Of a stretch of 64,000 nucleotides of DNA, positions 9,668-17,769 are shown piece after piece (position 1 is the first letter of the stretch; each line of letters opens with the position of its first letter). Both the position numbers and the translations under genes were made by a program. The notes below the pieces were generated by a model that saw only the letters and a program-made list of their open reading frames with translations, did no database searches and had not been told where the DNA came from. Location of the stretch: positions 62,001 through 126,000 of the forward strand of contig CAVSWT010000023.1 of assembly GCA_963731745.1 (NCBI GenBank), given 5' to 3'. The DNA comes from CAVSWT01 sp963731745 (lineage in GTDB: Bacteria > Bacteroidota > Ignavibacteria > Ignavibacteriales > Ignavibacteriaceae).

Positions 9668-10450
9668 ATGAAACTCTCCTCAATCATAATTGCAAAAAAT
9701 GAAGAGAACAATATTGAAAGGTGTATTGAAAGCCAATTACCCTGCATCGATGAGATTTTTGTGCTGGTTGATAAAAATTCGAGTGACAGAACTTTAGAAA
9801 TCGTGAAAGGTTTTAATAAAGTAAAATTTGAAGTCGTTGAGTGGATGGGTTATGCCAAAACAAAACAATACGCTGTTGGGCTTACTTCAAATGATTGGGT
9901 TCTTTGGATTGATGCTGATGAAGCTGTAACAAAAAAATTATCAGATGAATTAAATGAATTCAAAAACAGTGATCCTAAGTATGTTGCTTATTCAATTCCT
10001 CGTAAAGCATACTTTCTTGGTAAATGGATAAAACACAGCGGCTGGTATCCGGGAAGAGTTGTTCGACTTTTCAACAAAAACAAAGTTAAATTCAATGATA
10101 ATGATGTACATGAACAATTAATTTATGAAGGTGAAAGTGGCCGGTTAATGAATGATATTGATCATTACACAGATCCAAATATGTTTCATTATTTCGAAAA
10201 ATTTAATCGATATACTACTTTGGCTGCGAATGAACTGGAATTCAAAAATTATAAATTCTCATTGTCGGATTTAATAATCAGGCCGGCATTCATATTTATT
10301 AAAATGTTCTTTTTAAAAAAAGGCTTCCTTGATGGAATGCACGGATTCATTTTAGCAATTTTTTCTTCTTTGTACGTCTTTACAAAGTATGCAAAATTAT
10401 GGGAACTTAATTTACCTGCCGGTAAGGCAAGGTTAAAAAAGGAGGGGTAA
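9668..10450 (+). CDS. Glycosyltransferase family 2, LPS core WaaE/KdtX-like
   Basis: GT2 enzyme of 260 residues with LSSIIIAKNEENNIERCIES at the N-terminus, DEIFVLVDKNSSDRTLEI, and NDWVLWIDADEAVT, the DXD motif near residue 82. GWYPGRVVRLFNKNKVKFND and VHEQLIYEG are typical of the WaaE group, which puts glucose or a related sugar on the LPS inner core. A hydrophobic segment at about residues 205-245 may associate with the membrane. A 112-base gap upstream leaves room for its own promoter. Confidence 0.86.
   Translation: MKLSSIIIAKNEENNIERCIESQLPCIDEIFVLVDKNSSDRTLEIVKGFNKVKFEVVEWMGYAKTKQYAVGLTSNDWVLWIDADEAVTKKLSDELNEFKNSDPKYVAYSIPRKAYFLGKWIKHSGWYPGRVVRLFNKNKVKFNDNDVHEQLIYEGESGRLMNDIDHYTDPNMFHYFEKFNRYTTLAANELEFKNYKFSLSDLIIRPAFIFIKMFFLKKGFLDGMHGFILAIFSSLYVFTKYAKLWELNLPAGKARLKKEG
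10441..10447 (+). promoter_or_regulatory. Strong Shine-Dalgarno for the DUF1844 gene
   Basis: GGAGGGG lies 5 bases before the ATG at 10453 and overlaps the last codons of the preceding glycosyltransferase. It is one of the clearest ribosome binding sites in this window, fixes the start of the DUF1844 gene and suggests translational coupling. Confidence 0.7.
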
Positions 10451-10452
10451 AA

Positions 10453-10716
10453 ATGGAATCTTCAAATAACCATTCACTATTATTTATACAACTTATAAAT
10501 CAGAATCAGCATATAGCTTTTATGTCAATGGGCAAAATTGAGAATCCTGTTTCAAAAAAATCCGAAAAAAATATTGAGTATGCTAAGTTTGCTATCGATA
10601 CACTGGATATGCTTCAGCTCAAAACGAAAGGCAATCTTAGTGAATATGAAGAGGAATACATACAAAAAATAATCAAAGAATTAAAATTGATGTATACTGA
10701 AGTATTTAAAAAATAA
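10453..10716 (+). CDS. DUF1844 family protein
   Basis: Small soluble protein of 87 residues. It matches the general look of DUF1844: an N-terminal helix with LLFIQLINQNQHIAFMSMG, then AKFAIDTLDMLQLKTKGNLS and EEYIQKIIKELKLMY near the C-terminus. The molecular function of the family is unknown. The gene follows the glycosyltransferase by 2 bases and has a strong ribosome binding site. No signal peptide or cysteines are present. Confidence 0.75.
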   Translation: MESSNNHSLLFIQLINQNQHIAFMSMGKIENPVSKKSEKNIEYAKFAIDTLDMLQLKTKGNLSEYEEEYIQKIIKELKLMYTEVFKK

Positions 10717-10794
10717 AATCAAGACATTAGACATTACTAAAAAATATATAATGAAATTTTTCTCATATTATTTTGTAATGAAAGAGGCAATAAA

Positions 10795-11685
10795 ATGAAA
10801 ATAGGTATTATAGCTAATACAAATAAGGAAAATGTTGTTCAAGTTGTTTCCACACTTGTTCAAAAGCTGAAGAAATCCGGTTTTGACTTTCTTCTTGGCA
10901 AAGACTTAATGGAATACAAAGAAGGAATGACAGAAAAAATTGATAACGCAGCTTTCATTTCAAATGAAAAGCTGGCTGAACAAAGCGATATGATTATTTC
11001 CATTGGTGGCGATGGAACTATGCTGGCGTCGGCAAATCTTGCCCAGATTAATGATAAACCAATACTTGGCGTTAATCTGGGGAAACTTGGTTTCCTGGCT
11101 GAAGTTAATATTAATCAAATGGATTTTTTAATTGAGGATATTAAAAATAATAATTATTCAATTGAAGAACGGATGCTTATTGAAGCTGAATGCATAGCAC
11201 ATGAAGTTGAAACACTTTATGCAATAAATGATATTGTAATTGATAAAGGCGGCTGGCCAAAGATGATTGAAATAACGATTAAAGTAGATGGTGAACTGGT
11301 CACAACTCTTTCGGCTGACGGAATAATTGCCGCTACCCCCACCGGCTCAACCGGATATTCAATTTCATGCGGCGGGCCTATTGTAAGCCCGAAGGCAAAT
11401 GTAATAACCCTTTCTCCAATTTCACCGCATAGTTTAACGATGAGGCCGCTTGTTCTGCCTGGTGACCAGGAAATTATTATTCGTGCTGATTCACTTCACG
11501 ATAAAGTTCAAATTAATTGTGACGGTCAAAGGGTTTTTGGGTTTGCTCCTCCGCTTGAATTAAAAATTAAAAAGTGTACACGTTCATTAAAGACAATTCA
11601 TACTTCCAAGGCAAGCTACTTTGAAACTTTGCGGAACAAATTATTGTGGGGTATTGACCTTAGGAAACATTCACTAAGTAAATAA
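10795..11685 (+). CDS. nadK: NAD(+) kinase
   Basis: Phosphorylates NAD+ to NADP+ in the cytoplasm. Both hallmark motifs are present: IISIGGDGTMLAS with GGDGT at residues 71-75, and AATPTGSTGYSISCGGPIVSP at about 180-199. LGVNLGKLGFLAE lies between them. At 296 residues it is the normal bacterial length. An AGAGG sits a few bases upstream of the ATG at 10795. The next gene starts 8 bases after the stop, so the two may be co-transcribed. Confidence 0.96.
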   Translation: MKIGIIANTNKENVVQVVSTLVQKLKKSGFDFLLGKDLMEYKEGMTEKIDNAAFISNEKLAEQSDMIISIGGDGTMLASANLAQINDKPILGVNLGKLGFLAEVNINQMDFLIEDIKNNNYSIEERMLIEAECIAHEVETLYAINDIVIDKGGWPKMIEITIKVDGELVTTLSADGIIAATPTGSTGYSISCGGPIVSPKANVITLSPISPHSLTMRPLVLPGDQEIIIRADSLHDKVQINCDGQRVFGFAPPLELKIKKCTRSLKTIHTSKASYFETLRNKLLWGIDLRKHSLSK

Positions 11686-11693
11686 GGAAAACT

Positions 11694-12266
11694 ATGAGAA
11701 GAATTTCTCTGTTATTACTTTTATCTATTTGTTCGATTAACTTGACTGCACAAACAACTGAAGATACATTAGATGTAAATAAGATAATAATTGATGCTGA
11801 TTCTGATAAACCAATGTTGATTGGATATACTACCCGTGAAGCATTTGCTGACACATCATTTTCATGGTGGTATGATTCTGAATATAAAAATTATGATGTT
11901 GATGTTGACGCCTTAAAGCCATTGTTTGAAGATAGCACTTTAATGCAAGATTTAAGCATCACTGTGGTAATGGGAAGCTGGTGCAGCGACAGCAGAAGAG
12001 AAGTGCCTCGCTTTTTAAAAATAGTTGACGGCCTAAAATTGCCTGAAGAAAATATAAATCTGTATAGTGTTGATCGAAATTTAAGTGCTGGAGTGGATGA
12101 TATTAATGATTTGGATATTAAGCTGGTTCCAACATTCATTTTTTTTAAAAATAGTGTTGAGCTTGGAAGAATTGTTGAAATGCCGGAAGAAAGTTTAGAG
12201 ATAGATATGGTTAATATTCTAACAGGGGATACAAGTTCTAAGGTTGAAGAGGATTTAGGAAAGTAA
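11694..12266 (+). CDS. Secreted thioredoxin-fold protein with a CSDS active-site motif
   Basis: Predicted periplasmic or envelope protein of 190 residues with a signal peptide (ISLLLLLSICSINLTAQ). The thioredoxin-like domain has VVMGSWCSDSRREVPRFLKI at residues 91-110 and the cis-proline region KLVPTFIFFKN. The usual CxxC is C97-S-D-S100, so the second cysteine is a serine. This is a monothiol-type site that could form mixed disulfides but not perform classic dithiol reduction. It is a known variant in FCB-group thioredoxin-family proteins; the substrate is unknown. It follows nadK by 8 bases. Confidence 0.78.
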   Translation: MRRISLLLLLSICSINLTAQTTEDTLDVNKIIIDADSDKPMLIGYTTREAFADTSFSWWYDSEYKNYDVDVDALKPLFEDSTLMQDLSITVVMGSWCSDSRREVPRFLKIVDGLKLPEENINLYSVDRNLSAGVDDINDLDIKLVPTFIFFKNSVELGRIVEMPEESLEIDMVNILTGDTSSKVEEDLGK

Positions 12267-12323
12267 TATCTAGCGATTTTTTTTATTATATATATTTATT
12301 TTTATTGCGCAACATTTGTCACA

Positions 12324-13658
12324 ATGATATTGACTAAAAACCAAATGCGGGAATTTCTTTATAACATTAAAATATTTCTACCTGTAACCAGTTTAATTAT
12401 AATTTCCTTTTTTAGCTGCAATACCACAGAACCAAGTAATGATTCTCTTTCTTTATCTGTTGAAGATGTTAGCTGCACTGAAGCATGGCTGAAACTTGAA
12501 ATTAAAAATACAACCTTGCCGGCAGAAGTAAATTTTTTTGTTGATAATGCTATAAAAGCTAATTATAATATTTCTACAAAAGATACCGTTCTATATGTAG
12601 ATTCGTTATTACCCAACAAAACTTACTCCGTTAAGGCACAGTTATCCAGTAACCAGAATCAAACATCCAGCATCCAGCTTACTACACTTGATACCACAAG
12701 CAATAACTTCACTTTTGAAACTTATGAGTTTGGTGACGGCGGTTCTTCCAGCTATTTTAATGATGTATGGGTTTTTAATGAAAATAATATTTGGGCAGTG
12801 GGTTATATTAGTCCTGAAGATACAACGATAAATGGGGTTCACATTACAAACCCAAACATTATAAAATGGGACGGACAAAGCTGGAAGATACAACCATTTT
12901 CTGGAACAAGCAGTGGAATATAAGGAATGTGGGCTTTAGATACTTCGTTAATATATTTTGCAATCGGGAATGTTTTAAAATATAAAGATGGGATATATAG
13001 TGATTTAGTCATTCAAGGAAATTGGACACAAGGACAAGAAGTAGAAAAGCTTTGGGGAAGCAGTGAACAAAATATCTGGGGGGTAGGGCCTGCTGGCACC
13101 ATAGTTCATTTTGATGGAACTACATGGACTAAAATTGATTTTGACAAGCAGTGGCATTTTTATGAGGTAACAGGGAATAAAGAAACAGGCATTGGTTATG
13201 CTGTAGCAGTAAATTCATATGATGATTGTATTATTGTTAAGTTAAACAATTTGAAAACTGATATCATTTATCAAAAATCAATATCAGAAATAAAATTTTA
13301 TTCTTATTCAATTACTGAACTGAATAATCATTTGTATATCCCTAATATTTACTCACAGAGTTCAATCTATCGTATTGATGAAACCACTAATAAACCCGAA
13401 TTAATATATCAAATACCAGAAAGTTTTGGAGTAGAGCAATCATTTGCTGTTAGTAAGAATAATATTTATTACTTCGGACAAGATCTAAGTGGAATAGGAG
13501 TTTGGCTGCTTCACTTTAATGGAGTAAGTTATAAAGCTTTGAGTATACCTTCAATTGATCCAGATAATAGGGGTAGTTTACATGCCATAAAAGATTTAGC
13601 AGTTTCGGTAGGTTTCACCAATAATAAAGCTTACATAATAAAAATTAAGCGACAATAG
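12324..13658 (+). pseudogene. Fn3/propeller-repeat lipoprotein interrupted by an in-frame stop
   Basis: Two pieces lie in one frame, 12324-12923 and 12927-13658, separated by a single TAA at 12921-12923. The first has a hydrophobic N-terminus ending in a lipobox-like IISFFSC (Cys near residue 32) and an Fn3-like domain with LLPNKTYSVKAQL. Propeller-type repeats follow and cross the stop: DVWVFNENNIWAVG, MWALDTSLIYFAIG and LWGSSEQNIWGVG. Continuity of the repeat pattern across the stop shows one ancestral gene of about 444 codons. It is probably an outer-membrane-anchored surface protein of unknown function. A single substitution or a base-call error would explain the stop. Confidence 0.72.
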
Positions 13659-13704
13659 TAGAAATATAAAATCTACAATTATCTTCCATAAGATTTAAAC
13701 TAAA

Positions 13705-13728
13705 AATGCCGGAATAAAATCCGGCATT
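13705..13728. terminator. Hairpin between convergent genes
   Basis: AATGCCGGA, loop ATAAAA, TCCGGCATT: a perfect 9-bp stem between the lipoprotein stop (13658, plus) and the kamA stop (13752, minus). On the minus strand it is followed by TTTAGTTT, so it best fits a terminator for the kamA operon, but it may act both ways. Confidence 0.65.
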
Positions 13729-13751
13729 AACTATCTTATCTCGGCAATAAG

Positions 13752-14919
13752 TTAATTTTCTACTTCTTCCAATTCATGTACAACAGTCTTTTTAACTTTT
13801 GTAATTCTTGGCTTTGAAGTTTTATCTGCTGTAGAAACCTTCTTTAACTTGCCGTTTGTCTTAGGCGGATTCAATTTATCTTTATAGTTTTTATAAGAAT
13901 AAATCTTCTTCTGATAATTCCTTAATATGATTTTATCTTCATCTTTATGCAGAACATAATTAGGAAGAAGAGGAATTTTTCCGCCGCCGCCGGGTGCATC
14001 AATTACAAAATGAGGAATTGCTAATCCACTGGTATGTCCGCGTAAGATTTTCAATTATATTTATTCCAGTTTCTATTGAAGTACGGAAATGATTAGCTCC
14101 TTTTGTCTCATCAGCCATATACATATAATAAGGACGAACTCTAATTCTAAGCAGCTTCTGCATTAATTCTTTTACTATTGCCGGATCATCATTCACCCCT
14201 TTCATCAGTACCATTTGGTTGCCGACAGGTACACCGGCATTTGCCAGCATTTCACAAGCTTTGCTGCTTTCGGGAGTAATTTCCCACGGATGATTAAAGT
14301 GAGTATTTAAATAAATTGGATGATACTTCTTCAGCATATTGACAAGGTTTTCTGTAATTCTATGCGGAAGTACGCATGGCATTTTTGAGCCAAGTCTTAT
14401 TATTTCAATGTGAGGAATTTGTCTCAATCTTGCCAAGATTTTTTCCAGCATAATGTCGGTCAGCATTAAAGGATCGCCGCCGGATAAAATTACGTCTCTA
14501 ATCTCCGTGTGCTCTTCAAGATATTTAAACGCGCTTTCCAACCCTTTCATAGAAATTTTTTCGTAGTCACCAACTTTCCTTTTTCTTGTACAAAAACGGC
14601 AATACAATCCGCATTGACTTGTAACCAAAAATAAAGCACGATCGGGATAACGATGAGTAATATTTGGAACAGGGCTCATTGCATCTTCCATCAACGGATC
14701 TTCTTCAGCATCAAAATCATCCAGCTCAGCTTTATCCGGTACACATTGCCGCCAAATGGGATCGCCCGGATAGCGAATTAGGCTCATATAATAGGGGTTG
14801 ATTCGTGCTTGAAAAAATTCATCGAGATCTTCAGCAACTTTTCTGTCAATCGCGAATTTTTCGACAAGCTCATCAACCGAATGAACACTGTCTCTTACCA
14901 TCTGCTGCCACAGTTCCAT
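13752..14919 (-). CDS. kamA: Lysine 2,3-aminomutase (KamA family radical SAM enzyme), frameshifted
   Basis: PLP- and SAM-dependent radical enzyme that converts L-lysine to L-beta-lysine. The frame from 14919 carries the [4Fe-4S] motif CGLYCRFC (C103, C107, C110), DVILSGGDPLML and NHFRTSIETGINIIENL. It then leaves the family frame at about 14040-14047, where one extra base turns NLRGHTSG into NLTRTYQ. The last 100 codons, read from 14054 in the next frame, hold RGHTSGLAIPHFVIDAPGGGGKIP, including the PLP-binding lysine of GGGGK. The aspartates that bind the substrate amine in lysine 2,3-aminomutase (ADET and VIDAPGG positions) are kept, favouring lysine over glutamate. A basic tail of about 45 residues is added. 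It is the last gene of a four-gene operon. Confidence 0.9.
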
Positions 14920-14920
14920 G

Positions 14921-15412
14921 TTAACCCTCTATTTGTTTTTTATTATCAAGATATTTACCGAAAGTTATTAGGTTGTCGCCTAATGAGTAAAAATCATTAA
15001 TCTGGGTTACAATTGAGTATTTATTTCTCAAGTAAAAATTTCTTGTTTTAGTGTAACTTTCTTTTGAAGATGTCTCTGCCAAAATCCATCTTCCTTTTTT
15101 TCCTTCTACAAATTTTTCCGCATGGTCCAGAAGAGATTTGCCAATTCCTTTAGCTTGAACAGTCGGGTCAACTACAATCCAGTATAGATCGTAAACACCG
15201 TCAGTCAATGGCCGCCGGCCTGTGCAATGATAACCCAATATTTTATTGTCTTCTTCAAAAATAAAAATATGGTAATCCTTCTGTTCTTCATTATATCCTG
15301 CAATCTCTATCAATTCCATTGCGACATTAACTTCTTCAGTAGAGAAGTTTGGAACTTTATTTAAAATCTTTCTAAGCTCTGAAATATCAGCTTGCTTTAT
15401 TTTTCGTATCAT
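14921..15412 (-). CDS. GNAT family N-acetyltransferase of the kamA operon
   Basis: Acetyl-CoA-dependent N-acetyltransferase of 163 residues. The acetyl-CoA loop is VVDPTVQAKGIGKSLLDHAE near residues 83-102 (Q/R-x-x-G-x-G/A type). YNEEQKDYHIFIFEEDNKIL and ETSSKESYTKTRNFYLRNKY are typical flanking elements. It lies 1 base upstream of kamA and overlaps the ATP-grasp gene by 26 bases. It could acetylate beta-lysine or a beta-lysine peptide. It is much shorter than the AblB acetyltransferase that makes N-epsilon-acetyl-beta-lysine, so that exact role is not supported. The substrate is inferred from context only. Confidence 0.82.
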   Translation of the reverse strand: MIRKIKQADISELRKILNKVPNFSTEEVNVAMELIEIAGYNEEQKDYHIFIFEEDNKILGYHCTGRRPLTDGVYDLYWIVVDPTVQAKGIGKSLLDHAEKFVEGKKGRWILAETSSKESYTKTRNFYLRNKYSIVTQINDFYSLGDNLITFGKYLDNKKQIEG

Positions 15413-16448
15413 TCAATTTTCTTGCCAAGGCAAAACTTGCAATTGTAAAAAGTAGATCACTGTATGATAATCCTGATGCTGCAGCTGCTCGAGCGAAACC
15501 CGAGTCGGTGGAAATATCAGGATTGGGATTAACTTCAATAACGTACGGAACATTATTTTTACTTAGCCGGATATCAACACGAGCATAGTCACGGCAGTTC
15601 ATTGCTTGAAAAGCAGCAAGAGCAGTTTGCTCAACCCTGGTTTTAACAGCAGGTGAAATTTTTGCAGGGCAGCTCGGTTTTGTATTTTGATAGTAAACAC
15701 TTCCTTCAACCCATTTTCCATCATAAGTAACAATTTTAGGTAATCCTTTAGGTAATCCAGTGAATTTAATTTCAGAGATAGGAAGTATATTCCCTCCTAG
15801 TACGGCTGCGTTAAGTTCACGACCGACAATATATTCTTCAACAATTATATCCTGTTTGTAAGTAGTGAATAAAAATTTCAATCTTTCTTTGACGGAATTA
15901 AAATTATTGACGACTGAAAACTCAGAAATACCTATGCTTGCATCTTCATTCAAGAGTTTTAGGATGACTGGGAATTTTAAATTGAATTCCGTTTCTTCAA
16001 CCTTTTCATTTTTCCTAATTATTTGTGACCTTGGAGTATTAATTCCAAATGAACGTAATATGTTCTTTGTTCTTTCTTTGTTCAAACAATTTCCAAGACA
16101 GGAAGGTATATTCCCCGTGTAATGATATCCCAATAATTCATAAATTCCTGCAATACAATATTCATAAATGGCAATACCTTCAACAGCTTCTACGAAGTTA
16201 AAGATAACATCCGGGTTCAATTCAGTAATTTTTGCAATAGTCTTTTCAATATTACCGGCGATGGGTAGAGATAAAACGTCTAAGAATTTCTCCTTTAAAC
16301 TTTTGGTTAGGATTCCTAGTTCTTTGGTGAAACCATTTTCAGAAAGGTCGGTGGAAATAAAGCTGCCTTTTTCCGGTTTACCATTATAAACAGAAAAGAT
16401 GCTTACCGGAGAATTGTAGCAAATCAAAATTTTTGAGTTTGTCATCAT
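15387..16448 (-). CDS. D-Ala-D-Ala-ligase-like ATP-grasp ligase (second of pair)
   Basis: ATP-grasp carboxylate-amine ligase of 353 residues. It has the Ddl-type order of motifs: FNFVEAVEGIAIYEYCIAGI, GYHYTGNIPSCLGNCLNKER, FPVILKLLNEDASIGISEFS (ATP-binding lid), VEEYIVGRELNAAVLG, and YARVDIRLSKNNVPYVIEVN with NPNPDIS (metal and phosphate site). The family joins a carboxylate, activated as acyl phosphate, to an amine. Canonical D-Ala-D-Ala ligases differ in the substrate loops, and nothing here points to peptidoglycan synthesis. The start overlaps the upstream ATP-grasp gene by 4 bases (ATGA), showing translational coupling. Confidence 0.82.
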   Translation of the reverse strand: MMTNSKILICYNSPVSIFSVYNGKPEKGSFISTDLSENGFTKELGILTKSLKEKFLDVLSLPIAGNIEKTIAKITELNPDVIFNFVEAVEGIAIYEYCIAGIYELLGYHYTGNIPSCLGNCLNKERTKNILRSFGINTPRSQIIRKNEKVEETEFNLKFPVILKLLNEDASIGISEFSVVNNFNSVKERLKFLFTTYKQDIIVEEYIVGRELNAAVLGGNILPISEIKFTGLPKGLPKIVTYDGKWVEGSVYYQNTKPSCPAKISPAVKTRVEQTALAAFQAMNCRDYARVDIRLSKNNVPYVIEVNPNPDISTDSGFARAAAASGLSYSDLLFTIASFALARKLNDTKNKAS

Positions 16449-17515
16449 AATATTTTATATCTTTTAGCCGCTGCCAAAAGAACCGTGTTAATCATATCGT
16501 TATAGTTTAAACCTGCTGTGCGAGCTGCCTTTGGAAAACAAGAATTTTCTTCGGGGTTAGGAAGAATTCCAGGCAATGGATTAACTTCAATTATGTTCGG
16601 TTCATCATTAGCATCCAAACGAACATCTATCCTGCTCCAATCCTTACATCGGAGAACATTATATGCACTTAAAACTGTTTCTTTGATTTTTGTTTCAAGA
16701 GAAGCATCAATTTTTGCTGGACAAGTAAAAACATCCAGCGGATTTTCCTTCGTATCTAAAATCCATTTAGCTTCGTAAGAGTATATCGGTATAAAATCAT
16801 CCGGAAAATCTTTATAATTTATTTCGACTATCGGAAGAACTAGTGCGTCTTTTCCATTTCCGATAACTGCGGCAGTAAATTCTTTCCCGGGAAGAAACTC
16901 TTCAATTAAAGCAGGCTGACTGTATTCGTTTAGTATTCTCTCCACTTCACTTTTAAGTTCATTTTCATCTTTAACAAATGAAGAGGAGAAAATACCTTTG
17001 CTTGAACCTTCCGAGATTGGTTTGACAATCAGAGGAAACTTTAAATTTAAAATTGAGACTTGATTTAAACTATCTGCAATATAAAATTTTGCATTAGGAA
17101 TTTTATGATAAGACAAAATCTCTTTAGTTCTAGCTTTGTCAAGGCATATAGCTAGAGTTAAAGGATCAGAGCCAGTGTATGGTATTTGCAGCATATCCAG
17201 TATAGCTGGGATTTGTGCTTCGCGGCTTACACCATTATATCCCTCAGCGATATTAAAAACTATATCAGGTTTTAATTCTTTAAACTTTTGAAATGCTGAA
17301 TGATCAGCTTCAATCAAGGTAACGTTATGAAAACATTCAATTGCATCTTTAACTGCATTAATAGTATTCCACGTATCCCACTCGGCATACGTATCCACCT
17401 GCTTTTGTGATTGTCCTGTGGGGTTGTTTTGGAAAGAGGGTACTTCTTCAGGGAAAGATTCACTTTCAGGTTTTACATTGAAGGTTAATGCAACGTTCAG
17501 TCTTAAACTAAACAA
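16445..17515 (-). CDS. D-Ala-D-Ala-ligase-like ATP-grasp ligase (first of pair)
   Basis: ATP-grasp ligase of 356 residues, paralogous to its neighbour. Motifs: DIVFNIAEGYNGVSREAQIP, LQIPYTGSDPLTLAICLDKA, FPLIVKPISEGSSKGIFSS, LIEEFLPGKEFTAAVIG and SRIDVRLDANDEPNIIEVNP. It leads a four-gene operon with the second ligase, a GNAT and kamA. The longest conventional frame starts at TTG 17515, but the only good Shine-Dalgarno (AAGGAG, 17538-17533) sits 5 bases before an in-frame ATT at 17527, leaving the start open. A Bacteroidota-type promoter lies just upstream. The product is probably an amide or dipeptide; substrates are unknown. Confidence 0.83.
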   Translation of the reverse strand: MFSLRLNVALTFNVKPESESFPEEVPSFQNNPTGQSQKQVDTYAEWDTWNTINAVKDAIECFHNVTLIEADHSAFQKFKELKPDIVFNIAEGYNGVSREAQIPAILDMLQIPYTGSDPLTLAICLDKARTKEILSYHKIPNAKFYIADSLNQVSILNLKFPLIVKPISEGSSKGIFSSSFVKDENELKSEVERILNEYSQPALIEEFLPGKEFTAAVIGNGKDALVLPIVEINYKDFPDDFIPIYSYEAKWILDTKENPLDVFTCPAKIDASLETKIKETVLSAYNVLRCKDWSRIDVRLDANDEPNIIEVNPLPGILPNPEENSCFPKAARTAGLNYNDMINTVLLAAAKRYKIL

Positions 17516-17551
17516 AGAAGATAAAATATTTTCTCCTTAAAAATTTTTTTA

Positions 17552-17581
17552 CAAATATAACTATTATAAATTCTAAGTCAA
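17552..17581 (-). promoter_or_regulatory. Bacteroidota-type promoter of the ATP-grasp/kamA operon
   Basis: On the minus strand, TTG (17581-17579), a 19-base spacer and TATATTTG (17559-17552) match the -33/-7 pattern TTG-N19-20-TAnnTTTG. It stands 36 bases before the TTG start and 24 before the ATT candidate. Confidence 0.55.
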
Positions 17582-17769
17582 CAAGTTTTAAAGATCAAGC
17601 AAAAAAAAATTTTAAAACTTTTTAAAAATATTAATTAAAAAATTTTTTTTAATACAATATTTTTTTTGCACACGAAATTAAAATCAAAATTAATTATTAA
17701 TCAACTTTATTTTAAAATATATTTTGCAGTAATAAATTGTGAAGAGAAATATTTTCAATGAAAATGTTT

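Noticed and set aside
13752..14919. KamA as EpmB, the EF-P lysine aminomutase
   Set aside because: EpmB works with EpmA and EF-P; neither is seen nearby. The neighbours are ATP-grasp ligases and a GNAT.
14921..15412. GNAT as AblB, giving the osmolyte N-epsilon-acetyl-beta-lysine
   Set aside because: The protein has 163 residues, far shorter than AblB, and lacks features I associate with it. A related acetylation remains possible and is raised only as inference.
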